A DNA stretch of 64,000 nucleotides from Gaiellasilicea sp963784895 (GCA_963784895.1 CAWATM010000007.1:124001-188000); one strand, 5' to 3'. Positions 44,528 through 53,347 are shown, numbered from the stretch's first letter. The notes: generated by a model from the letters alone, not told the origin. Made by a program: numbers and translations.

Positions 44528-45765
44528 GGACGCGCACTCATCTGATCGGGCTCCTACTCGGCACCGAGGAGGACTGGCCGCGGGCGTTCGAGCACCTGCT
44601 CGCCCAGGTCGGCCCGCTCGAGCACGGCGGCGCGAGGCACGAGCTGACGACCGAGCGGATCACGAACGAGCCGTTCGACCTGCGCTCGAAGCCGCGCTAT
44701 TCGCTCGTGATCGACCGGCTGGGCTGGTGGTACACCGTCCCGCGCGAGTGGCTGAAGAAGGTCTCGCTGATGGACGACGTCTACCTGCTGAACAACCCGT
44801 TCACCTTCCAGGCGATGGAGAAGCACTCCGCCTACTGCGCGATGATGCGGCTCGGGCTGAACGTGCCGGCGACGTGGCTGATCCCGCACAAGAACCCGCC
44901 CGCGAACGAGCGCTTCCAGCCGACCGCCGAGCGCTACAACCTTTCCTTCGACCTCGAGGAGATCGCGGCGAAGGTCGGCTACCCGCTCTACATGAAGCCC
45001 TTCGACGGGGGCCAGTGGGTCGGCGTCACCCGGATCCGGGACGCCGACGAGCTCCACGCCGTCTACGACGCCTCCGGCGAGCGTCTGATGCACCTGCAGG
45101 CGTCGGTCGAGGACTTCGACGTCTTCGCGCGCAGCCTCTCGATCGGGGCGGAGACAATGGTGATGCACTTCGAGCCCGACCGGCCGATGTACGACCGCTA
45201 CCAGGTCGACCACGGCTTCCTCTCCCCCGGCACCGGCGACGAGGTCGTCACGATCAGCCGGCTCGTGAACGCGTTCTTCCGCTGGGAGTTCAACTCCTGC
45301 GAGACGATCGTCAAGGACGGCGTCGCCTCGCCGATCGACTACGCGAACGCCTCGCCGGACGTCGCCCTGACCAGCCTTCATTACTACTTCCCCTGGGCGA
45401 TCCGGGCGCTCGTGCGCTGGTCAGCTTTCTGCGCGGCGTCCGGACGCCGGATGCGGATCAACCAGACGACACGCGCCTACTTCGAGGTCGCCGACCGGGA
45501 CGACCTGAGCTACGAGGCGAAGCTGGCGGAGTACCGGCGCCTGGCCGACGACTACTTCCAAGTCGACGAGTACGACGAGTTCTGCGCGACGACGCTCGCG
45601 CACCTGGACGAGATCCTCGTCGACTGGGTCGACGGAGCCGACTTCGACCGGCTGCTCGTCGACACGGTCACCTCGACCTTCCCGCAGCACGAGCACGAGC
45701 AGTTCGTCGGGCACTACCGCGGGCTGCTTGCCGCTTGGGCGAAGGACCAGCGCGCCGCCGCGTGA
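44524..45765 (+). CDS. ATP-grasp family protein (carboxylate ligase of unknown substrate)
   Basis: 413 residues, ATG overlapping the esterase stop. The ATP-grasp core is visible in YPLYMKPFDGGQWVGVTRI (ATP-binding lysine and glycine-rich loop) and in FNSCETIVKDGVASPIDYANA with candidate metal-binding acidic residues; YLLNNPFTFQAMEKHSAY precedes it as in RimK-like proteins. ATP-grasp enzymes join a carboxylate to an amine or thiol through an acyl-phosphate. Pairing a ligase with two esterases suggests making and breaking an ester or amide of one compound. It also overlaps the following SRPBCC gene by 4 nt. Confidence 0.83.
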   Translation: MRTRTHLIGLLLGTEEDWPRAFEHLLAQVGPLEHGGARHELTTERITNEPFDLRSKPRYSLVIDRLGWWYTVPREWLKKVSLMDDVYLLNNPFTFQAMEKHSAYCAMMRLGLNVPATWLIPHKNPPANERFQPTAERYNLSFDLEEIAAKVGYPLYMKPFDGGQWVGVTRIRDADELHAVYDASGERLMHLQASVEDFDVFARSLSIGAETMVMHFEPDRPMYDRYQVDHGFLSPGTGDEVVTISRLVNAFFRWEFNSCETIVKDGVASPIDYANASPDVALTSLHYYFPWAIRALVRWSAFCAASGRRMRINQTTRAYFEVADRDDLSYEAKLAEYRRLADDYFQVDEYDEFCATTLAHLDEILVDWVDGADFDRLLVDTVTSTFPQHEHEQFVGHYRGLLAAWAKDQRAAA

Positions 45766-46667
45766 GGGAGTACGTCCTCGAGCGGACGCAGGTCGTCCCC
45801 GCAGCGCCCCACGTCGCGTTCGTCTTCGTCGCCGACGCACGCAACCTCGACCGGATCACGCCGCCCTGGCTTCGGTTCACGATCCTCGAGGGCTCCGGTG
45901 CGCTCGAACGCGGCGCTCGCTTGGGCTACCGGATCCGGCTCTTCGGGATCCCGATCCGGTGGCAGACGGAGATCGTCGAGTGGTCGCCGCCGCAGGTCTT
46001 CACCGGCGTTCAGCTCCGCGGCCCGTTCAAGCTCTGGGAGCACACCTACCGCCTGACGCCGGCAGGGGATGGCACCCAGATCTACGACCGCGTGCGCTAC
46101 GGACTGGCCTTCGGCCCGCTCGGAGCGGCCGCCCGTCACCTGCTCGTGCGCGGTTGGCTCGACGAGATCTTCGACTACCGGGCGCGGGCGCTGGCGGCTG
46201 CGTCGGCGTGGGCGATCCCTGTCCCTGAAGGGCCTGATCGGCGTGCCCGCCTGCGGGCCGACGCGCGGGCTGCTGCAGCGGGAGTGACTGCGACGGCCGT
46301 CTGGGCCGCGGCGGAGCCGGTGCTGCGCCGCATGTTCGGCACGCCCTACTCGGACGTCCGCCTGCTCGGGCGGCCGCTCTCCCGGCGGCACTGGCGGGCG
46401 GCCGGTCTGGTGTTGCACCTCGCCAACGGCGCTGCCGCCGGCGTTTTCTGCCACCGCATCGGCCTGCGGCGCGCCAAGCACGCCGTCACGATCTTCCAGA
46501 TCGAAAACGTCGTCGTCTGGCCGTTGATGGTCGCGGTCGATCGCTGGCATCCGGACCGGCGCAGCGGTGCGTGGCCCCCGCTGCTGCGCAACCCGCGCGT
46601 CTTCGGCCAGGAGGTCGTTGCGCACGCGATCGTCGGCGTCGTCCTAGGCGGGCTGCTCCGCGACTAG
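45762..46667 (+). CDS. SRPBCC domain fused to a membrane-associated domain
   Basis: 301 residues from GTG 45762. Residues 1-145 are an SRPBCC (START-like ligand-binding) domain: REYVLERTQVV, ARNLDRITPPWLRF, FGIPIRWQTEIVEW, FKLWEHTYRL. From about 165 on there is a different region with hydrophobic stretches (WRAAGLVLHLANGAAAGVF, NVVVWPLMVAVDRWHP, EVVAHAIVGVVLGGLL) resembling small conserved actinobacterial membrane proteins. Such parts are usually separate genes; here they are joined through an arginine/alanine-rich linker, so a true fusion or a missed stop from a sequence error are both possible. The downstream gene encodes a close paralogue of the SRPBCC part. Confidence 0.75.
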   Translation: MREYVLERTQVVPAAPHVAFVFVADARNLDRITPPWLRFTILEGSGALERGARLGYRIRLFGIPIRWQTEIVEWSPPQVFTGVQLRGPFKLWEHTYRLTPAGDGTQIYDRVRYGLAFGPLGAAARHLLVRGWLDEIFDYRARALAAASAWAIPVPEGPDRRARLRADARAAAAGVTATAVWAAAEPVLRRMFGTPYSDVRLLGRPLSRRHWRAAGLVLHLANGAAAGVFCHRIGLRRAKHAVTIFQIENVVVWPLMVAVDRWHPDRRSGAWPPLLRNPRVFGQEVVAHAIVGVVLGGLLRD

Positions 46668-46680
46668 GCGACGACGGCGC

Positions 46681-47166
46681 GTGCCCCGCGAATACCTGCT
46701 CGAGCGGACGCAGGTCGTCCCCATTCCGATCGACGAAGCGTTCGCGTTCTTCGCCGACGCCGCCAACCTCGAGCAGATCACGCCGCCGTGGCTCCGCTTT
46801 CGGATCGTCGAAGAGCCGGACGAGACCTGCGCCGGCGCCCGATTTCGCTACCGGCTCACCCTGGTCGGGATCCCGATCCGCTGGCGCACGGAGATCGTCT
46901 CGTGGACGCCGCCGCGCGGCTTCGTCGACGTGCAGCGGCGCGGCCCCTTCCTGCTCTGGGAGCACACGCACCGCCTCAGCCCGGTCGAAGGCGGAACCGA
47001 GATCTACGACCACGTGCGCTACCGGCTCTTCCTCGGGCCGCTCGGCGCAGTCGTGCAGCGCCTGCTCGTCCGCCGCTGGGTGGAGGGGATCTTCGACTAC
47101 CGCGCCGGCAAGGTATCTCGCCTACTCAGCGAAGCGCCTGTCGCGCAGCCTCGTCGAACGGCGTGA
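46681..47166 (+). CDS. SRPBCC family protein (paralogue of the preceding domain)
   Basis: 161 residues, GTG start. REYLLERTQVVPIPIDEAF, NLEQITPPWLRFRIVEE, VGIPIRWRTEIVSWTPP and FLLWEHTHRLSP closely mirror the first half of the previous gene, so this is a tandem duplication with divergence. SRPBCC folds bind hydrophobic ligands in a deep cavity; some act as cyclases or carriers. The ligand is unknown. It ends 41 bp inside the convergent NAD-binding gene. Confidence 0.85.
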   Translation: MPREYLLERTQVVPIPIDEAFAFFADAANLEQITPPWLRFRIVEEPDETCAGARFRYRLTLVGIPIRWRTEIVSWTPPRGFVDVQRRGPFLLWEHTHRLSPVEGGTEIYDHVRYRLFLGPLGAVVQRLLVRRWVEGIFDYRAGKVSRLLSEAPVAQPRRTA

Positions 47167-47986
47167 GCTCGAACGGCAGCAGCGCGCGAATCCGCTCCTC
47201 ACGCGCGATCGTCGGGTTGCGCAGGCCCTCCACGAGCGGCCGCGCGACCGACGCGTTCACGGGCGTGACGAGGTTGAGCCAAAGCGCGGAGAGGTACGGC
47301 GTCAGAACCGGCACCTCGACGATGGCGGGGTTGCGGCCGAGCAGCGCGCCGATCCGCTCGATCATCTGCCGGTAGGTCATCACCTCCGGGCCGCCCGTGT
47401 CGTAGCCCTCGCCGTACGCGGCCTCGTTGCCGCAGACGCCGGCGAGATAGCGCGCGACGTCATCGAGCGCGATCGGCTGCGTCGGCGTCGAGACCCAGCT
47501 CGGCGTGATCATCACCGGTAGTCGCTTGACGAGGCCCAGAATCGTCTCGAACGCGGCGCTGCCCTTGCCGACGATCATCGCCGCACGGAGCGTCGTCATG
47601 GGCACGCCGGCGGCGGCGAGTCGCTCGCCTGTCTCACGGCGGCTGCGCAGGTGCGGCGACGCGTCCGGATCGTCCGCGCCGAGGCCGCCGAGGTAGACGA
47701 TCTGCTGCACGCCCGCGCTCGCCGCCTCGCGGGCGATCGTGTCCGCCGCCTCCCGGTCCTGCTCTTCGAAGTCGCGCGCCCCGAGGGAGTGGACAAGGTA
47801 GTAGACGACGTCGGCGTCCTCGAGCGCCGCCGCGACGCCCGCGCCGGTGCCGGCGTCGGCGACGACCCAGCGCGCACCCGGCTCGTCGCGCTCGCGTCGC
47901 GAGACGGCCGTCACCTCGTGCTCGGCAAGCACCGGCAGCAGCGCCCGTCCGACGACGCCGGTCGCCCCGAAGACGGTCACCTTCAC
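47126..47986 (-). CDS. NAD(P)-binding atypical SDR (NmrA/NDUFA9-like)
   Basis: 286 residues, GTG 47986. VTVFGATGVVGRALLP is the dinucleotide loop; ADVVYYLVHSLGARDFEEQD and QQIVYLGGLGADDPDASPHL resemble the large group of complex I NDUFA9-like or nucleoside-diphosphate-sugar-epimerase-like SDRs. The catalytic YxxxK is not evident, so it may be a redox sensor or structural member. It overlaps the upstream gene of unknown function by 4 nt (GTGA), forming an operon with that gene and the photolyase. Confidence 0.86.
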   Translation of the reverse strand: MKVTVFGATGVVGRALLPVLAEHEVTAVSRRERDEPGARWVVADAGTGAGVAAALEDADVVYYLVHSLGARDFEEQDREAADTIAREAASAGVQQIVYLGGLGADDPDASPHLRSRRETGERLAAAGVPMTTLRAAMIVGKGSAAFETILGLVKRLPVMITPSWVSTPTQPIALDDVARYLAGVCGNEAAYGEGYDTGGPEVMTYRQMIERIGALLGRNPAIVEVPVLTPYLSALWLNLVTPVNASVARPLVEGLRNPTIAREERIRALLPFELTPFDEAARQALR

Positions 47987-48498
47987 GAGGCGCGCGCCCG
48001 GACGAGCAGGTCGAAGTAGCGGCGGCTGACCGCGGCGTGGAACGGGCTCTGCCCCTTGATGTAGAGCGCCCCCGTCCACCGGGGCGCCCCCGTCCGCGCG
48101 GCGAGCCGGGGCAGGTACTCCGCCACCGTGACGCTGAGCTCCTGCTCGTCGCGCTCCGGCCGTTGCGCGAGCGTGACCGACCCGCCCGCCTGGAGCGCGA
48201 GCAGGCCGCCGCGGATCTCGTGCCGGCAGGAGACGACGTCGTCGGCGAAGGAGAGCTCCGGTGGGCCGAACGTGAACAGCGTCGCGCCGCCGAGGAGCTT
48301 GAGCTTGCCACCGCCGCCGCTCCAGCTCGCGCGGACACCGCCGCGAGTGAAGCGGTCGAGCGCCTGCCAGTAGGTGACGCCGAGCGTGCGGGCTCCGGCC
48401 TCCGAGGCCTCGACGACCGGCTCCGAGACGAGCACGCGTTGGCGCGACTCGACGCCGCCAGACTCGAGCACACGCTCGTTCGTCTCCCAGCCCTTCAT
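47983..48498 (-). CDS. Protein of unknown function in photolyase operon
   Basis: 171 residues from ATG 48498. I do not recognise the family. It begins MKGWETNERVLESGGVESRQ and contains a beta-rich middle (KLLGGATLFTFGPPELSF, VSCRHEIRGGLLALQAGGSV) and a C terminus GALYIKGQSPFHAAVSRRYF. No signal peptide or membrane helix. The beta-rich body with alternating hydrophobics would suit a lipid-binding barrel. Overlaps both neighbours by a few bases (ATGA with the photolyase, GTGA with the SDR), so it is part of a strictly coupled three-gene operon. Confidence 0.78.
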   Translation of the reverse strand: MKGWETNERVLESGGVESRQRVLVSEPVVEASEAGARTLGVTYWQALDRFTRGGVRASWSGGGGKLKLLGGATLFTFGPPELSFADDVVSCRHEIRGGLLALQAGGSVTLAQRPERDEQELSVTVAEYLPRLAARTGAPRWTGALYIKGQSPFHAAVSRRYFDLLVRARAS

Positions 48499-49760
48499 GC
48501 CGCGATCCTCATCGGCTGAGGGTAGTCGGGCGTCCCGTACTCGACGACGTAACGCCGCACGTAGGCGCCATCGGGGTCGAAGCGCTCCGCCTGGCGCTGC
48601 GGGCTCAACCGGCGGTTCGGGCGCGAGTCCGTTCCCGTGCCGGCGACCCACTGCCAGTTGACGGTGTTGTTGGCGACGTCGCCGTCGACGAGGTGCTCGA
48701 AGAAATGGTCGGCGCCGCGGCGCCAGTCGATCCCGAGGTGCTTCGTCAGGAAGGAGCCCGTCACCAGTCGAGCGCGGTTGTGCATGAACCCCTCCCGCAG
48801 CAGCTGCCGCATGCCGGCATCGACGAGCGGATAGCCGGTGCGACCCGCGCGCCAGGCTGCGAAGCCCTCCTCGTCGTCGCGCCAGCTGCCCGCGTGAGGC
48901 CGCAGGTCCTCCTGGGCGATCCGGGGCTGCGCCGCGAGCAACTGGTGGTTGAAGTCGCGCCAGCAGAGCTGCCTGACGAACGGCTCCGAGCCTGCATGCT
49001 CGAGCGCCCGTGCGACGACCTCGCCGGCCGAGACGCAGCCGAAGTGCAGATAGGGCGAGAGGCGCGAGGTTGCGTCGGCGGAGAGGTCGTCGGCGAGCTC
49101 CGCGTAGCGCGCGAGCCCATCGCCGAGCCAGCGCTCGAGGCGACGCCGGCCCGCGATCTCACCGCCGCGAGGAAGCTCGGGCGCCGGCTTCCCCCGCTCC
49201 AGCTCGGCCGGCATGCTCTCCAGCCCGTCCGGGAGCTCGATCCGCTCTGGCGGCGGCAGCACGTCGCGGCGCGGGTGCTCGCGCCAGCGACGCCAGTAGG
49301 GCGTGAAGACGCGGAAGTGGTCGGCGCCGGCAGGCGTGAGGTCGCCCGGCGGGATCACGGTCACGCCGGGGAAGACCTCGAGCTCGATCCGGGCGCCTGC
49401 GAGCGCCGCCCGCAGCCGCCGCTCGCGCTCCTGCGCATACGCGCTCACGTCCTCGCTGAGGAAGACGGCCGCTGCTCCTGCGGCCTGGGCGACCCTGACG
49501 GTCTCCGCGAGGACGTCGCCGCGCCGGACGACGAGCGCTGCTCCCCGCTCGCGCAGTCCTCGATCGAGGTCGCCGAGCGAGTCGAGCAGGAACGCGACAC
49601 GGTTCGGCGCCCCGAAGGATGCGAGGATCTCGTCGTCGAGCACGAACAACGGGACGACCCGTTCCGCCTGCTCGACAGCCGCGCTGAGTGCCGGGTGATC
49701 GTGCAGGCGCAGGTCGCGCGTGAAGAGCACGACGGCAGTGCGGTGCCCAGGTTTCCCCAT
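48495..49760 (-). CDS. phr: Deoxyribodipyrimidine photolyase
   Basis: 421 residues, ATG 49760. The N-terminal antenna domain reads VVLFTRDLRLHDHPAL. The C-terminal FAD domain has DATSRLSPYLHFGCVS, WRDFNHQLL, TGYPLVDAGMRQLL, MHNRARLVTGSFLTKHL and NTVNWQWVAGTGTDSRP. The tryptophans and the catalytic glutamate region look intact, so light-driven repair of cyclobutane pyrimidine dimers is likely. It leads a three-gene operon and is divergent from a small SRPBCC gene. Confidence 0.95.
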   Translation of the reverse strand: MGKPGHRTAVVLFTRDLRLHDHPALSAAVEQAERVVPLFVLDDEILASFGAPNRVAFLLDSLGDLDRGLRERGAALVVRRGDVLAETVRVAQAAGAAAVFLSEDVSAYAQERERRLRAALAGARIELEVFPGVTVIPPGDLTPAGADHFRVFTPYWRRWREHPRRDVLPPPERIELPDGLESMPAELERGKPAPELPRGGEIAGRRRLERWLGDGLARYAELADDLSADATSRLSPYLHFGCVSAGEVVARALEHAGSEPFVRQLCWRDFNHQLLAAQPRIAQEDLRPHAGSWRDDEEGFAAWRAGRTGYPLVDAGMRQLLREGFMHNRARLVTGSFLTKHLGIDWRRGADHFFEHLVDGDVANNTVNWQWVAGTGTDSRPNRRLSPQRQAERFDPDGAYVRRYVVEYGTPDYPQPMRIAA

Positions 49761-49809
49761 ACGTGGACAAAGGGTAGACGAGGCTCCAGTCAACCGAGGA
49801 GGCAACCAG

Positions 49810-50271
49810 ATGGCCCGCATCGAAGAGTCGATCGACGTCGAGGTCCCCGTCGAGACGGCGTACAACCAGTGGACGCAGTTCGAGGAGTTCCCGAGGTTCA
49901 TGGAGGGAATCGAGCAGGTGCAGCAGGTGGATGACACGCACCTCCGCTGGACGGCCGAGGTCGGCGGCAAGCGCGAGCAATGGGACGCCGAGATCACCGA
50001 GCAGCATCCCGATCACCGCGTCGCCTGGACGGCGACCAGCGGCAAGGGGAACGCCGGCGTCGTCACCTTCCACCGAATCGACGACACGCAGACCCGCGTC
50101 ATGGTGCAGATGGACTGGGAACCGGAGGGCGTGACCGAGAAGATCGGCGCCACGCTCGGGATGGACAGCCGGCGCGTCCAGGGCGACCTCGAGCGCTTCA
50201 AGGAGCTGATCGAGAAGCGTGGCACCGAATCCGGCGCGTGGAGAGGCGAGGTCGAGAATCCGAGCGACTGA
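49810..50271 (+). CDS. SRPBCC family protein (polyketide cyclase/dehydrase-like)
   Basis: 153 residues from ATG 49810 with GAGGAGG 8 nt upstream. ARIEESIDVEVPVETAYNQW, FEEFPRFMEGIEQVQQVDD and RWTAEVGGKREQWDAEI are typical of the cyclase/dehydrase group of SRPBCC proteins often induced by stress in actinobacteria. This is the third SRPBCC domain gene within 4.5 kb but is a distinct subfamily, not a copy of the two upstream. It is divergent from the photolyase (49 bp gap), suggesting shared control. Confidence 0.88.
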   Translation: MARIEESIDVEVPVETAYNQWTQFEEFPRFMEGIEQVQQVDDTHLRWTAEVGGKREQWDAEITEQHPDHRVAWTATSGKGNAGVVTFHRIDDTQTRVMVQMDWEPEGVTEKIGATLGMDSRRVQGDLERFKELIEKRGTESGAWRGEVENPSD

Positions 50272-50303
50272 CGGAGGCGTGCGCGCCACACTCGGAGGAC
50301 GAA

Positions 50304-50329
50304 CGGCGGCGGCCGCCCGGCCGCCGCCG
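50304..50329. terminator. Eleven-bp perfect hairpin between convergent genes
   Basis: CGGCGGCGGCC (50304-50314), loop GCCC, GGCCGCCGCCG (50319-50329), in the 105-bp gap between the SRPBCC gene and the histidine kinase gene. Likely bidirectional terminator; no T-run. Confidence 0.55.
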
Positions 50330-50376
50330 AGCCCGTGCTGCAGCGCGTCTTCCGGACGCCTTCCGGGTCGTAAGCG

Positions 50377-51582
50377 CTACGCCAGCGCGGCGACGCGGGT
50401 CGGATCGAGGTCGGGCGCGTCGCCCGGATCGCCGGTCCGCGGCAGCCAGACGACGAAGGTCGCGCCCGCCCCGGGATCGGAGTGGACGTCGACCGAGCCG
50501 CGGTGCGCCTCCGCAATCTGGCGCACGATCGCGAGCCCGAGGCCGCTGCCGCCGCCCGGGCGCGAGCGGGCGTCGTCGGCGCGCCAGAAGCGGTCGAAGA
50601 TCAACTCCTGATCCGCCGGTGCGATCCCGGGGCCGTCGTCGGCGACGGCGAGCCACGCCCAGCCGTCAAGCTCGCCGTGGGAGAGCCGCACGCTCGAGCC
50701 TTCGGGGGCGACCCGAATCGCGTTGTCGAGCAGGTTCGTGATCGCGCGCTTGAGCACGTCGCGGTCGCCCTGGACGATCCGGCCGGGAACGACCGCGGTC
50801 TCGAGGGCGACGTCGCGTGCCGCAGCGGCCGCCTCGAACTCCTCGCGCGCATCCTCGAGCAGTGCGCCGAGCGGGACGGGCTCGCGGCCGGAGGCAGGAG
50901 CGTCGAGCCGGGCGAGCGCGAGCAGGTCGTCGGTCAGACGCGCCATCCGATCGATCGCCCGCTTGATCACAGCGGCGGCGGTGGCGCGGCTCTCGTCGGT
51001 CGCCTGGGCGTCGGTGAGCGCCAGGTCGAGATTGGCCTTGATGATCGCAAGCGGCGTCCGCAGCTCGTGCGAGGCGTCGGCGACGAAGCGCCGCTGCGAC
51101 GCAAACGCGAGATCGAGCCGGCCGAGCATCGAGTCGAACGTGTCGGCGAGCCGCTTCAGCTCGTCGTCGGGGCCGTCGAGCTCGATCCGGCGGGAGAGCT
51201 CGCGCGCCTGGATCTCGCGCGCCACGCTCGTGATGTGCGCGATCGGAGCCAGCACCCGCCCGGCGATCACCCAGCCGACCGCGAGGCTCGCGACGAAGAG
51301 CGCTCCGAGCGCGCCGATCGAGAAGACGCGGAGGTTGTGGAGCGTCCGCTCGTTCACCTGATGCTCGAACGCCCGCGCATCGACGAAGGTCCGCTCCTCG
51401 GTCTGGCTGCCGTCGTTGACGGGCACCTGCTCGACGATCACCCCCTGCGAGACCGGCTCGTTCCGGAGGCTGAGCGAGAGGCCGAGGTAGAGCGACGCGA
51501 CGAGGATCGTGGCGACGCCGAAGAGGACGCCGGAATAGAGCAGCGTCAGCCGCACCCGGATCGAGCGGAGGAACGCCTTCAC
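50377..51582 (-). CDS. Two-component sensor histidine kinase (HAMP type)
   Basis: 401 residues, ATG. Transmembrane helices at about 11-35 and 87-108 flank a short extracytoplasmic loop of about 50 residues; a HAMP domain follows (GRVLAPIAHITSVAREIQ), then the H-box DASHELRTPLA with His172, N-box TNLLDNAI, and ATP motifs VADDGPGIAP and GGGSGLGLAIV. It is a complete kinase. It overlaps the response regulator gene by 4 nt, so the two form a standard pair; the signal is unknown. Confidence 0.95.
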   Translation of the reverse strand: MKAFLRSIRVRLTLLYSGVLFGVATILVASLYLGLSLSLRNEPVSQGVIVEQVPVNDGSQTEERTFVDARAFEHQVNERTLHNLRVFSIGALGALFVASLAVGWVIAGRVLAPIAHITSVAREIQARELSRRIELDGPDDELKRLADTFDSMLGRLDLAFASQRRFVADASHELRTPLAIIKANLDLALTDAQATDESRATAAAVIKRAIDRMARLTDDLLALARLDAPASGREPVPLGALLEDAREEFEAAAAARDVALETAVVPGRIVQGDRDVLKRAITNLLDNAIRVAPEGSSVRLSHGELDGWAWLAVADDGPGIAPADQELIFDRFWRADDARSRPGGGSGLGLAIVRQIAEAHRGSVDVHSDPGAGATFVVWLPRTGDPGDAPDLDPTRVAALA

Positions 51583-52256
51583 GCGTCCTCCCGCAAGCGG
51601 TACCCCGCGCCCTGGACGGTCTCGATCGGATTGCCCGCGAGCTTGCGCCGCAGCGTCATCACGGTCACGCGCACGGTCCGCGTCAGCGGGTTCGCGTTCT
51701 CGTCCCAGACGTGGGTGAGCAGGTCGAACTCGGAGAGCGCCTGGCCAGGGCGGGTCATGAAGTAGCGGAGGAGCGCGAACTCCTTCGGCGTCAGCTGCAG
51801 GGACTCGCCGGCCTGGGTCGCCTCGTGCCGTGCCGTGTCGAGCGCGAGCGAGCCGACGCGAAGCGGTGAGGGGCCGCCGTCGCCGTTTCGGCGCAGCAGC
51901 GCCCGGGCCCGCGCGGTCAGCTCCCCCAGTTCGAACGGCTTCACGAGGTAGTCGTCCGCGCCGTCGTCGAGCCCCGCGATCCGGTCGTCGACGCCGCCGC
52001 GCGCGGTCAGCATCAGGATCCGCGGCTGCGGCGCCCCGTCGCCGCGTGGCTCCGCCCGGATCGCGCGACAGACCTCCCGCCCACCGAGCGCCGGCAGGTT
52101 GAGGTCGAGGCAGATCAGGTCGTACGGGTAGACGCGGGCTTTCAGCAGCGCCTCGTCGCCAGCATGCGCGAGATCGACGGCGTACCCCTCGCGGCGAAGG
52201 CCGGCGGCGATCGCATCGGCCAGGTCCTGCTCGTCCTCGACGACAAGCACGCGCAT
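51579..52256 (-). CDS. OmpR/PhoB-family response regulator
   Basis: 225 residues. Receiver acidic pair VVEDEQD, phosphoacceptor Asp51 in ICLDLNLPA, LTARGG threonine and YLVKPF lysine; the winged helix has LTPKEFALLRYFMTRPG and TRTVRVTVMTLRRKL, then VQGAGYRLRE. It regulates genes in response to the downstream kinase. The MoxR gene is divergent, 90 bp away, and may be a target; that is inference from position. Confidence 0.95.
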   Translation of the reverse strand: MRVLVVEDEQDLADAIAAGLRREGYAVDLAHAGDEALLKARVYPYDLICLDLNLPALGGREVCRAIRAEPRGDGAPQPRILMLTARGGVDDRIAGLDDGADDYLVKPFELGELTARARALLRRNGDGGPSPLRVGSLALDTARHEATQAGESLQLTPKEFALLRYFMTRPGQALSEFDLLTHVWDENANPLTRTVRVTVMTLRRKLAGNPIETVQGAGYRLREDA

Positions 52257-52345
52257 CCTTAACCCATCGTACTCGCCGCTTTTATCCGCGCTTTATCCCG
52301 CGATTGCTTGACTGGCGGCACGTAACCGCGAGCAAGGAGCATGCC

Positions 52346-53347
52346 GTGAGCGAGACGACCGTAGAGGAGCAGCGGGAGCTGCTCGAGCAGGCGCTGTTCG
52401 AGATCAAGCGGGTGATCGCGGGGCAGGACGGGATGCTCGAGCGCGTCCTCGTCTGCTTGCTCGCCGGCGGCCACCTCCTGATCGAGGGCGTCCCCGGTCT
52501 CGCCAAGACGCTGACGATCAAGACGACCGCGCAGGTACTCGGCGGCAGCTTCCAGCGGATCCAGTTCACGCCCGACCTCGTCCCTTCCGATCTCGTCGGC
52601 ACGCGCGTCTTCCGCCCCAGCTCGGCCGACTTCGATACCGAGCTCGGGCCGGTCTTCTGCAACTTCCTGCTTGCGGACGAGATCAACCGCGCCCCGGCGA
52701 AGGTGCAGTCGGCGCTGCTCGAGGTGATGCAGGAGCGGCAGGTGACGATTGGCCAGGAGACGCATCTCGTGCCGTCGCCCTTCCTCGTCATGGCGACGCA
52801 GAACCCGATCGAGTCCGAAGGCACCTACCCGCTGCCCGAGGCGCAGGTCGACCGTTTCATGCTGAAGATCCTCGTCGGCTATCCCGAGCACGACGAGGAG
52901 CTGACGGTCGTGCAGCGCTCGCTCGTCGCCGCGCCGGAGCTCCGCCGCGTGCTCGAGCTGGAGCGGCTGCGCGAGCTGCAGAAGGCGGCCGCAGCCGTCT
53001 ACGTCGACCCGGGCATCATCAGCTACACCGTCCAGCTCGCGACCGCGACCCGCGATCCCGGCGCCTACGGGTTGGCCGAGCTGGCGCCGTTCATGTCCTT
53101 CGGTGCGAGCCCGCGCGGCCCGATCAGCCTCGTCCAGTCGGCCCGGGCGCTCGCCTTCCTCCGCGGCCGCGACTACGTCGTCGCGCAGGACATCGACTCG
53201 CTCGCGAAGGACGCGCTCCGCCACCGGCTCGTGCTCAGCTACCAGGCGCTCGCGGAGCAGGTCGACGCCGACCGGATCCTCGACGCCGTGCTCGAGAAGG
53301 TGACTGCCCCCGAGCTCGAGGTCGGCAGGAGGGAGACCGCGGCGTGA
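52346..53347 (+). CDS. MoxR-family AAA+ ATPase
   Basis: 333 residues from GTG 52346, preceded by AAGGAGC. AAA+ motifs: Walker A-type LIEGVPGLAKTLTIK (GxPGxAKT form usual in MoxR), Walker B FLLADEINRAPAKVQSALLE and sensor VMATQNPIESEGTYPLPEAQ. MoxR proteins act as chaperone-like ATPases that work with VWA proteins, which follow directly: DUF58 and two VWA genes. This is the lead gene of the cluster. Confidence 0.95.
   Translation: MSETTVEEQRELLEQALFEIKRVIAGQDGMLERVLVCLLAGGHLLIEGVPGLAKTLTIKTTAQVLGGSFQRIQFTPDLVPSDLVGTRVFRPSSADFDTELGPVFCNFLLADEINRAPAKVQSALLEVMQERQVTIGQETHLVPSPFLVMATQNPIESEGTYPLPEAQVDRFMLKILVGYPEHDEELTVVQRSLVAAPELRRVLELERLRELQKAAAAVYVDPGIISYTVQLATATRDPGAYGLAELAPFMSFGASPRGPISLVQSARALAFLRGRDYVVAQDIDSLAKDALRHRLVLSYQALAEQVDADRILDAVLEKVTAPELEVGRRETAA

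Noticed and set aside
46200..46290. Possible gene boundary splitting the SRPBCC-membrane protein in two
   Set aside because: No stop and no good ribosome site in frame, so kept as one gene, but flagged as uncertain.
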